Below are positions 10,101 through 16,040 of a stretch of DNA of 64,000 nt, in pieces. Within the stretch, counting starts at the first letter, position 1. Each line of letters begins with the position of its first letter. The stretch is taken from contig NZ_QWDE01000005.1 of the NCBI RefSeq assembly GCF_003432065.1, positions 1 to 64,000 on the forward strand, written 5' to 3'. This DNA is from Mucilaginibacter terrenus. GTDB taxonomy: Bacteria > Bacteroidota > Bacteroidia > Sphingobacteriales > Sphingobacteriaceae. Position numbers and translations under genes: made by a program. Below the pieces are notes generated by a model. That model saw nothing but the letters and a program-made list of their open reading frames with translations, searched no databases and was not told the DNA's origin.

Positions 10101-10348
10101 AGGCGCTTGCGCATGGCTACAGCGCCGGCGTCTGTATAGGTTAGGCAAAGAATCTCACTTGGACGAGCATCCGTATCGGTCAGTATTTTACCAATCCGGG
10201 CAGCTAATATCTGTGTTTTACCCGTACCTGGGCCGGCAACCACCAATACCGGGCCATCCATTTTATTTACAGCCGCCAATTGTTCGGGATTAAGTCCCGC
10301 AAGGGCTTTTTGAAAATTATCGTTGTATTTGTTAGAAGTAGCTTGCAT
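7181..10348 (-). CDS. UvrD/Rep-family helicase fused to PD-(D/E)XK (RecB-like) nuclease
   Basis: This 1055-residue protein joins a superfamily 1A helicase with a C-terminal nuclease. Helicase motifs include GPGTGKTQ (about 38-45, Walker A), VDEFQDTSGSQ (motif II), VVGDDDQSIFKFQGA (motif III), HNYRSNQ (IV), TAHGSKGLEFEHV (V) and FYVAVTRAK (VI). The nuclease end shows TVVDYKTGR (catalytic D and K). Cysteines in NYLDCPLRF and in CGKKECDWC (near the C-terminus) match the 4Fe-4S staple of AddB/Cas4-type nucleases. A role in break processing or recombination is likely. No AddB-like partner is encoded nearby, so the single chain may carry both activities. Start ATG at 10348 gives MQATSNKYNDNF, which leads straight into the core. 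Confidence 0.9.
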   Translation of the reverse strand: MQATSNKYNDNFQKALAGLNPEQLAAVNKMDGPVLVVAGPGTGKTQILAARIGKILTDTDARPSEILCLTYTDAGAVAMRKRLFQFIGPDAYRINIYTFHAFCNDIIQENLEYFGKLNLEALSDLESAMLFRELVDEFSNDHLLKRFTGDIYYDAPRLKSLFSTMKRENWSRDVIEKAVKEYLEDLPNREEFIYKRANAKAGIKIGDPKQKEIDKANETMSKLLAAVSEYDNYIAKMKHRGRYDYDDMIMWVLKAFRENDEMLRKYQERYQYILVDEFQDTSGSQNDLLRFLLNYWDTPNVFVVGDDDQSIFKFQGANMKNILDFAGDYVDTLYTVVLKHNYRSNQHILDISRALINNNRERLTTQLRLDKNLRSSHPRFEELVVEPMIKEYENPAQELVDVAMQIKRLVAKGIPPGEIAVIYRNHSQVEDLLTFLESEKIAVNTKRKIDVLSIPFGEKITNILRYLAMELDSPYSGDELLFEILHYDFFNIPPIEIAKASVAVSKANFATVRKDEPVTSLRRYIHELRVNPQTDLFGTQPNLPMKYLINNIDELLSSAVSITLQQLFQEVISKMGILKYIMQQQDKGTHMQMLTSFFDFLKDESRKNPEIKLADLIATIELMKKNNIRMELNKTIFSDNGINFLTAHGSKGLEFEHVFFIGCDKKTWDSKGRNSGFSYPDTLTSAKSDEEALKEEARRLFYVAVTRAKQCLNISYAAKDAKGKDQEASQFIGEILAESHLQPMYPKVAEDDMIGFIATQFNLEDKPVVELLDRNYINQLLQNYTLSVTHLSNYLDCPLRFYFQCLIRVPSGKSPSATFGQAVHWALNKAYRRLPEFGNEFMPTEEFLKEFHWYMYRNRDSFTKADFKLRVDYGDKILPAYYELNAPNWNKVAVTERSIKNIEVEGVPIKGNLDKMEFDGKDVTVVDYKTGRVRNAKDKLLRPTNDNPYGGDYWRQAVFYKILVDNDRTNEWQVVNTVFDFVEPVNDEYFKEKIVISPQDIEEVTGQITSVYQKIMNHEFDKGCGKKECDWCHFVKSNFKQPGNILETVEGEDAE

Positions 10349-10408
10349 AATCTTAAGTAAAAATACTAAAAATTATAGCTTAAGCTTCAGGATCGTCTAC
10401 AAACAAAA

Positions 10409-10433
10409 ATAGCGATGATATAACCATCGCTAT
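10409..10433 (-). terminator. Intrinsic terminator after der
   Basis: A perfect 9-bp stem, ATAGCGATG (10409-10417) with CATCGCTAT (10425-10433) and a 7-base loop, is followed on the minus strand by TTTTTGTTTG. It lies directly downstream of the der stop codon and before the helicase start. Confidence 0.85.
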
Positions 10434-10455
10434 AAAATAATGTATAATGCCGCTT

Positions 10456-11757
10456 TTACTTCTGCCTGAACCAAACCTGTATTGGTGCACCCGAAAACTC
10501 GAAGTTCTCACGAAGTTGATTTTCTATAAAACGATAATATGGTTCTTTAACATACTGTGGCAGGTTGCAAAAGAAAGCGAACATAGGCGATGTTCCGGCG
10601 ATCTGCGTAGCATACTTAATTTTAACGTACTTGCCCTTGATAGATGGCGGCGGATATTTCTCAATAATCGGCAACATCACATCGTTAAGTTTTGAGGTAG
10701 GCACTTTTCGTGCGCGGTTGTAATAGACCTGATTAGCAGTTTCGATAACTTTTAACACACGCTGTTTCTCGGTTACAGAAGTAAATACGATTGGCACATC
10801 GGTAAAAGGTGCTGTTTTCTCGCGTATGGTTTCTTCAAAAACCTTAACGGTTTTGTTGTTTTTCTCAATTAAATCCCACTTGTTAACTACTATAACAATG
10901 CCCTTCTTGTTCTTTTCTGCCAGGTGGAAAATGTTCATGTCCTGCGCTTCAAAACCTTCAACGGCATCAATCATTATAATTACGACATCTGCTTCTTCCA
11001 GCGCTTTAATAGTACGCATTACCGAATAAAACTCGATGTTCTCTTTCACCTTGGTTTTCTTGCGCAAACCGGCAGTGTCAATCAGCATGAAATCATGCCC
11101 GTACTTGTTAAAATGTATGTGAATAGAATCGCGCGTGGTACCTGCAATCGGTGTAACTATGTTACGCTCCTCGCCGATTAATGAGTTTATGATAGAGGAT
11201 TTGCCGACATTAGGCCGGCCGATAATGGCGTACTTAGGGCGGGCGTTTTCTTCCAGTTCCACGTCCTCGAAGTGCTTAACTACCTCGTCCAGCAATTCCC
11301 CCGTTCCTGAGCCAGTCATAGACGATATGGTATAGATCTCACCAAGGCCCAGGCTGTAAAACTCGGTAGAATCAGCCAACTGGCTGTTGTTGTCCAATTT
11401 GTTAACTACTACAAATACGGGCTTTTGGCTGCGGCGCAATAAGGTGGCTATCTCGTCATCCAAATCGGTAATACCCGTGGTAACATCCACCATAAACAGG
11501 ATAACGCTTGCCTCTTCAATGGCGATGATCACCTGTTCGCGTATAGCAGCTTCAAACACATCTTCAGAATTGGCTACATAGCCGCCTGTATCAATAACGG
11601 TGAACTTGTGGTCTGTCCATTCTGATACGCCATAATGCCTGTCGCGTGTTACACCGCTAAAGTCATCAACAATGGCTTTACGGGTTTCGGTAAGGCGGTT
11701 ATACAGGGTAGATTTACCAACATTCGGGCGACCTACTATAGCTACTATGTTACTCAT
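10456..11757 (-). CDS. der: GTPase Der (EngA), ribosome assembly
   Basis: This 433-residue protein has two consecutive G domains and a C-terminal KH-like domain, an order found only in Der. Two P-loops, both GRPNVGKS, occur at about residues 8 and 182, with switch motifs DTGG and DTAGL and base-specificity motifs NKLD and NKWD. Der binds the 50S subunit precursor and is essential in many bacteria. It lies 135 bases downstream of era in the same direction, with a low-complexity spacer between them. Confidence 0.97.
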   Translation of the reverse strand: MSNIVAIVGRPNVGKSTLYNRLTETRKAIVDDFSGVTRDRHYGVSEWTDHKFTVIDTGGYVANSEDVFEAAIREQVIIAIEEASVILFMVDVTTGITDLDDEIATLLRRSQKPVFVVVNKLDNNSQLADSTEFYSLGLGEIYTISSMTGSGTGELLDEVVKHFEDVELEENARPKYAIIGRPNVGKSSIINSLIGEERNIVTPIAGTTRDSIHIHFNKYGHDFMLIDTAGLRKKTKVKENIEFYSVMRTIKALEEADVVIIMIDAVEGFEAQDMNIFHLAEKNKKGIVIVVNKWDLIEKNNKTVKVFEETIREKTAPFTDVPIVFTSVTEKQRVLKVIETANQVYYNRARKVPTSKLNDVMLPIIEKYPPPSIKGKYVKIKYATQIAGTSPMFAFFCNLPQYVKEPYYRFIENQLRENFEFSGAPIQVWFRQK

Positions 11758-11892
11758 GATTATTGAGAGTGAAGAATTAAGAGTCAGGAATCAGGACAAC
11801 TTTACAAAAGTCGGTATCCGGTCTTAATTATTGAATTCATTATTTAATTTTTCATCTTGAATCTTGATTCTTACATCTTGATTCTGTTGCAC
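11758..11892. repeat. Low-complexity tandem repeats between era and der
   Basis: The spacer holds degenerate direct repeats. Near 11855-11882 the unit CATCTTGATTCT-like recurs three times in altered form, and at 11770-11800 a purine-rich run of AAGAATTAAGAGTCAGGAAT-like words occurs. No open frame or hairpin stands out. Similar CTTGATTC-type runs are familiar to me from other Bacteroidota intergenic regions. Confidence 0.5.
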
Positions 11893-12768
11893 CTATTCGT
11901 ACCCAAACTTCTTCAGGTAATTTTTCTTGCTGCGCCAATCAGGAATAACCTTAACAAACATTTCCAGAAATACTTTACGCTGGAAAAACTCTTCCATGTC
12001 CCGGCGGGCGTAGGTGCCGACAATCTTCAGCATTTTTCCGCCTTCGCCAATTAGTATGTTCTTTTGAGAATCGCGTTCAACGATGATCTCGGCACTTATC
12101 CGGTGCAGTTTCTCACCTTCCACAAATGCTGTTACAACCACCTCTGCACTGTAAGGTATTTCCTTTTTGTACTGTTTCAGTATCTGTGCACGTATCATTT
12201 CCGATGCGAAGAAGCGGTCGTTCCTGTCTGTTAAAGCATCCTTTTCATAATATGGGGGATGCTCAGGCAGGTACTCCAATATAAAATCCATTATGGCTTT
12301 TATATTATGATCATGCAGGGCAGATATCGCGAACACTGCTTTTGGCTGGAGTTTTTCCTGCCAGTAAGCAGCCTTTTCTTTTACCTCTTCCTCGTTGCTG
12401 AGGTCGATTTTATTAATAAGTATTACAACAGGTGCATCCGAGCGTTCCAGCTTTTTCAAAACGTCCTGCTCGTCGTACTCCTCTTTGATGTCTGTTACAA
12501 GCAATATCAGGTCGGCGTCTTCTATTGAACCTTCTACCTGGTGCATCATACTTTCGTGAAGCGCGTAGTGCGGTTTAATGATCCCCGGCGTATCAGAAAA
12601 CACGATCTGGTATTCGGGTTCGTTAACAATACCTAATATTCTGTGGCGCGTTGTCTGTGCTTTTGGGGTGATGATAGACATCTTTTCTCCCACCAAAGCA
12701 TTCATAAGGGTTGATTTACCCGAATTGGGCTTACCAATTATACTTACAAAACCTGCTTTATGCGCCAT
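11893..12768 (-). CDS. era: GTPase Era, 16S rRNA maturation
   Basis: This protein of about 291 residues has an Era-type G domain (GKPNSGKST P-loop, SDTPG switch II, INKID specificity motif) and a C-terminal KH domain with GEGGKMLK. Era binds the 3' end of 16S rRNA during 30S assembly. I chose ATG 12768 (MAHKAGFVSIIGKPN). A longer frame to 12801 would read through the promoter palindrome upstream. The palindromic double promoter at 12791-12829 gives it a very short leader. Confidence 0.97.
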   Translation of the reverse strand: MAHKAGFVSIIGKPNSGKSTLMNALVGEKMSIITPKAQTTRHRILGIVNEPEYQIVFSDTPGIIKPHYALHESMMHQVEGSIEDADLILLVTDIKEEYDEQDVLKKLERSDAPVVILINKIDLSNEEEVKEKAAYWQEKLQPKAVFAISALHDHNIKAIMDFILEYLPEHPPYYEKDALTDRNDRFFASEMIRAQILKQYKKEIPYSAEVVVTAFVEGEKLHRISAEIIVERDSQKNILIGEGGKMLKIVGTYARRDMEEFFQRKVFLEMFVKVIPDWRSKKNYLKKFGYE

Positions 12769-12790
12769 AAAAAAATAAATTAAAATATTT

Positions 12791-12829
12791 TTGGACTGCA
12801 AAGAAACGAATTATATCTTTGCAGTCCAA
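12791..12829. promoter_or_regulatory. Palindromic bidirectional promoter (era / tRNA-fMet)
   Basis: Perfect 14-bp arms TTGGACTGCAAAGA (12791-12804) and TCTTTGCAGTCCAA (12816-12829) flank an 11-base spacer. Read rightward, TTG (12791) and TATCTTTG (12814-12821) form a full Bacteroidota promoter with a 20-base spacer. Read leftward, TTG (12829-12827) and TTTCTTTG (12806-12799) form one with the same spacing and one mismatch. The rightward promoter faces the tRNA and the leftward one faces era. The match is direct; activity is inferred. Confidence 0.75.
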
Positions 12830-12910
12830 TTAAAAACAAAGCGAGATTGCTTTTTTGATAATCGGAGCAAACATTTCGGAGGTTATGACCGTTATGTAAA
12901 TACAAAACAA

Positions 12911-12983
<73 letters not shown>

Positions 12984-12991
12984 CAAAAGTT

Positions 12992-13022
12992 AAAAGGCTT
13001 TTCTTAATAAGGAAAGCCTTTT
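12992..13022 (+). terminator. Intrinsic terminator after tRNA-fMet
   Basis: AAAAGGCTTT (12992-13001) pairs with AAAGCCTTTT (13013-13022) around an 11-base loop, followed by TTTG. It closes the single-tRNA transcript. Confidence 0.85.
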
Positions 13023-13056
13023 TTGTTTCAACAATTTTACCCGGATTTTAGCCGAC

Positions 13057-13223
13057 AGTGTTCAAAAGTGTTCAGCTTTTTTTGTGCCCATGCAATTTGA
13101 ACACATGTTTGGTGGTTACCGTAAAACATTAAAAAAAGCGCCTGGTTACACTTTTTAAGCCGTTTTTACATACACCCTGCTTTAAATTCCACACCAAATC
13201 GCAGCAATAAAAACAGCTATTTT
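13057..13223 (+). repeat. Dispersed 167-bp intergenic repeat, copy A
   Basis: The first 32 bases (starting AGTGTTCAAAAGTGTTCAGC) are identical to 57618-57649, and 46 of the first 48 match. A second conserved block, CTTTAAA..CCACACCAA at about 13180-13197, matches 57750-57767, and CAGCTATTTT-like ends match too. Both copies are 167 bases long by these anchors, in the same orientation, with a diverged middle. No open frame covers it. The start holds a tandem GTGTTC word. Function unknown. Confidence 0.7.
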
Positions 13224-13245
13224 AAAATATATTTGCTTTTAAGGT

Positions 13246-13587
13246 TTAAGCTACAGGTTGCAAAACACTGTTCATGGTGTTGTAGCGGCTTACCAAAATT
13301 TCAGTGTTATACCGCTTAACACCATTAGCATCTCTAAAGGCTGTTGTTTGTACTTTGCCTTCTACATACAGCACGCCGCCCTTTGCAAACTCTACTTCAG
13401 AGCTTACGATGCTTCCGGGTACCAGCAGCTGATGGTACTCCATATGCGGGCCTTCTTTTTTGCTGATCGTTTCCTGGGTAACCAACTTGCAAAACAGGTA
13501 CTGCTGGTTTTCTACTTTAAGCCACTTAGCGTCGTCGTAAACGTGTCCTACTAAAAGCACTTTGTTTATACATGATGTCTGATTCAT
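13246..13587 (-). CDS. Short single-stranded DNA-binding (SSB-like) OB-fold protein
   Basis: This 113-residue protein matches the SSB OB fold: NKVLLVGHV near the N-terminus, a central strand pair, and VEGKVQTTAFRDANGVKRYNTEILV near the C-terminus. Normal bacterial SSB is about 150-180 residues and ends in an acidic tail that recruits partners. This one stops at SVLQPVA with no tail, so it is a shortened paralogue and not the main replication SSB. I chose ATG 13587 (MNQTSCINKVLL). The gene lies 25 bases downstream of a CheY-like receiver and is probably co-transcribed with it. Confidence 0.8.
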   Translation of the reverse strand: MNQTSCINKVLLVGHVYDDAKWLKVENQQYLFCKLVTQETISKKEGPHMEYHQLLVPGSIVSSEVEFAKGGVLYVEGKVQTTAFRDANGVKRYNTEILVSRYNTMNSVLQPVA

Positions 13588-13612
13588 TGGTATGATGGTA
13601 TTGAAATCTCTT

Positions 13613-13987
13613 CTATTTAGTACTGGCATGCTCTACCAGGCCATGTACCTTGCTTAACAAATAATCAAGGTCAAACGGCTTTGCTATAAATTCATCACAG
13701 TTGTAATAACCCAACGAGCTAATCACCCTTGGATGTGCCGACAAAATGATCACCGGCAGATAGCTGGTTTTCCTATTGGTTTTAATCTGGTGGCATATTT
13801 CGCCGCCGTTAATACCGTTCAATATGTAATCAATAATCACCAGGTCGGGCTGGTACTCGTCAATCAGCTTAAAAACGTCATCGCCGCCCTCAGCCATTTT
13901 TACACTAAATCCGTCGCCGCACAGCGCCTCGTTAAGTACGTCCAGTATAGCGGCGTCATCGTCAACAATCAAAATCCTCTTTTCCAT
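13613..13987 (-). CDS. Single-domain response regulator (CheY-like receiver)
   Basis: This 124-residue protein is a receiver domain only. It has the acidic pair in IVDDDAA (residues 7-13), the phospho-acceptor Asp near residue 52 in LVIIDYILNG, a conserved Ser in IILSAHP and Lys in FIAKPFD. With no output domain it would act by protein contact or in a phosphorelay. It is preceded by a region with two palindromes and a perfect -7 box (14150-14211). The PAS kinase and CheB genes upstream are candidate partners. Confidence 0.92.
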   Translation of the reverse strand: MEKRILIVDDDAAILDVLNEALCGDGFSVKMAEGGDDVFKLIDEYQPDLVIIDYILNGINGGEICHQIKTNRKTSYLPVIILSAHPRVISSLGYYNCDEFIAKPFDLDYLLSKVHGLVEHASTK

Positions 13988-14149
13988 TAGTTGCTCTATC
14001 GCTCTTTAACAATTTCAGGCTGCACACTGTTTTAAGGTGGTTATCACCTTACAGCATGTTTTACAAACAGATGGATACAATAACGCAGATTGCAGGTAAG
14101 CAGCTAACGGGCTGTTTAACCTGTGTAACATAGACGGCATTGGGGCTAT

Positions 14150-14167
14150 TACTATAAATTTATAGTA
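14150..14167. promoter_or_regulatory. Perfect 18-bp palindrome at a minus-strand start region
   Basis: TACTATAAATTTATAGTA is a perfect palindrome lying directly downstream, on the minus strand, of TAAATTTG (14168-14175), a perfect -7 box match. It would cover the transcription start of the CheY-like/SSB-like pair. It is a candidate operator; the regulator is unknown. Confidence 0.5.
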
Positions 14168-14211
14168 CAAATTTACAGCGGACGATTTTTACTAAGAGCG
14201 TATTTATACGC
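14168..14211 (-). promoter_or_regulatory. Candidate promoter with palindrome in the upstream element
   Basis: The minus strand carries TAAATTTG at 14168-14175 (TAnnTTTG). No TTG occurs at the usual -33 distance; that place is taken by an inverted repeat GCGTAT-TT-ATACGC (14198-14211). This suggests an activator-dependent or repressor-controlled promoter for the receiver gene, with a leader of about 170 bases. Confidence 0.4.
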
Positions 14212-14283
14212 AGATACCCCAAATTTTACCAAAAAATTAATTATTAATATAAAATTATACCTAAATATTAATGTTTTTGAGAA

Positions 14284-14934
14284 CTAATTTACTATCCCAT
14301 TAATTATTGCGTATCGCACAAGTGCGGCGGTATTACGGGAGCCAGTCTTGTCTATTAGGGCTTGTCGCTGGCTTTCTATTGTCCGTTTACTTGCAAAAAT
14401 CTTGTCGGCTATCTCCTGGTTGGTGTATCCTTCGGTAATCAGCCCAAGTATCTCTATTTCTTTAGCAGAGAGGTCGATATCATGCATGGGCTGCAACGAT
14501 GCAGGATCGGGTATGGTAAGCAGTCGTTTTAAAAACTTTGTAGACAGTTCTGAGCAAATGTACTGGTTACCATCGCACACGTGTTTTATGGAAAATATAA
14601 GTTCCGCAGCGCTTACATTTTTAAGCATGTAACCACTGGCGCTTGCCTGGAAGGCCTTAATCACGTATTTCTCATGATCCAGCGCGGTTAACATAATTAC
14701 TTTAACTGCCGGGTAGTTCTTTTTTATGTGTTCCGTTAACTCAAGCCCTCCCATTTCGGGCATGTTCATGTCGGCCAGTATAACATCCGCCTTTGTGCCA
14801 TTGTTAAGCAAATCTATAACCTGCCGGCCGTTAACCGCTTCGCCGGCAATAGTTAGGTCCTGCTCTTTCTCCAGCAAAGACTTTATGCCGTTTCTTACAA
14901 TATTATGGTCCTCTGCCAGTATAATGTTGATCAT
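14284..14934 (-). CDS. NarL/FixJ-family response regulator with LuxR-type HTH
   Basis: This 216-residue regulator has a receiver domain (1-120; acidic pair in LAEDHN, phospho-acceptor Asp near 55 in VILADMNMPEMGG, Lys in MLKNVSA) and a LuxR-type helix-turn-helix (about 150-212; LSAKEIEILGLITEGYTNQE and KRTIESQRQALIDKTG). NarL-type regulators pair with HisKA_3 kinases, and one is encoded two genes upstream (16041-17645), so they are likely partners. It is the last gene of the CheB-CheR/kinase/CheB cluster. Confidence 0.94.
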   Translation of the reverse strand: MINIILAEDHNIVRNGIKSLLEKEQDLTIAGEAVNGRQVIDLLNNGTKADVILADMNMPEMGGLELTEHIKKNYPAVKVIMLTALDHEKYVIKAFQASASGYMLKNVSAAELIFSIKHVCDGNQYICSELSTKFLKRLLTIPDPASLQPMHDIDLSAKEIEILGLITEGYTNQEIADKIFASKRTIESQRQALIDKTGSRNTAALVRYAIINGIVN

Positions 14935-15004
14935 TTTAATGCTTTTGATTTCGTTTTACAACAATTAAGAGGGCCGGCTATTAATTCTATTTAAATGTGA
15001 ATGA

Positions 15005-16015
15005 TTATAAATGCCCCTCATCGTCAGACTCGGTCCTGGTCATAGATATAAGCAGGCCTTTTAGCCGTTCTATATGTATGCTCAACTCTTCGGCCCGAAC
15101 TTTATACTCTGCATATTGCTTGCCGGTATTCTCGTTCTCTTCCCGCCAAACAATGCCCAGCAGCAGGTTGCGCCGCTCCTCCAGCATCCGTATAGATACC
15201 CATATAGATTCTTCCATGTTTTCGGCCTGCCTTTGCATCAGCGCCGCCTCGGTATAAACGTGGCCGGTGTGGCACCTGTACCTGGGGAAGTTATCGTTCT
15301 TAATCCGCCATAGGCCGCCTCCGCAATCAGGGCAGGTGAAGTTGCTATGGGTGCCAATTTTTTCCATGTCGGTAATTTTGCTCGCCATACGCTCAGTTAT
15401 ATCGGCTTCAATTTTCACGTCCTCTGGTATTGGCAAAGTTTTAACCGGCTTTGCCACCATATCGGCCACTATGTAGCCCATATCTTCCAAAAACACCTGA
15501 TTGTCTATCTCTACATTGCTGATGGCACTTACCGGCATATCGTCGTACTCTGCCTCTGCAGGGTCTTGCACAATAGCCATCCCGCCGCTGCGCTTTATGG
15601 CAGCCAGGCCAGATGTTCCATCATCCAGCAAGCCGGTTAGTATAATGCCAATGGTGGCTGCACCGTAGGCAACCGCTGCCGAACGGAACAACACATCTAT
15701 TGATGGGCGCCAGCGGTTTTCATGCGGCCCCAGCACTAACCTTACTTCACCTGGTTTTACCAGCATGTGCACATCTGCCGGGCTTATATATAAGTGGCCG
15801 GCTTGTATCTGCTCGCCATCTGTAGGTACCCGGCAAGTAAATGCTGTGCTTTTTTGCAGCTGTTCTTTAATTACATGGGCCTGCGAATGTTTAGACATGT
15901 GTATCACCACAAATATCGCAACAGGCAAGTCAGCCGGGAATTTCTTCATCAACTGATTCACAGCCTTAATACCACCGGCGGATGTCCCTACAACAACTAT
16001 TCTTTGTGGTTCCAT
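15005..16015 (-). CDS. Stand-alone CheB-type methylesterase with C-terminal zinc ribbon
   Basis: Residues 1-190 form a CheB catalytic domain with the serine in VVGTSAGGIKA (about 12), the histidine in VIHMSKHS and the aspartate in GLLDDGTSG. It has no N-terminal receiver domain. Next comes a four-ligand zinc ribbon, CPDC then CHTGH, near residues 230-257, and a helical C-terminal region of about 75 residues. CheB enzymes remove methyl or amide groups from receptor glutamates; no receptor gene is present here, so the substrate may be a protein of the same cluster. It follows the kinase gene by 25 bases. Confidence 0.9.
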   Translation of the reverse strand: MEPQRIVVVGTSAGGIKAVNQLMKKFPADLPVAIFVVIHMSKHSQAHVIKEQLQKSTAFTCRVPTDGEQIQAGHLYISPADVHMLVKPGEVRLVLGPHENRWRPSIDVLFRSAAVAYGAATIGIILTGLLDDGTSGLAAIKRSGGMAIVQDPAEAEYDDMPVSAISNVEIDNQVFLEDMGYIVADMVAKPVKTLPIPEDVKIEADITERMASKITDMEKIGTHSNFTCPDCGGGLWRIKNDNFPRYRCHTGHVYTEAALMQRQAENMEESIWVSIRMLEERRNLLLGIVWREENENTGKQYAEYKVRAEELSIHIERLKGLLISMTRTESDDEGHL

Positions 16016-16040
16016 TTATCTACGGTCTCTCCCGGGTAGC

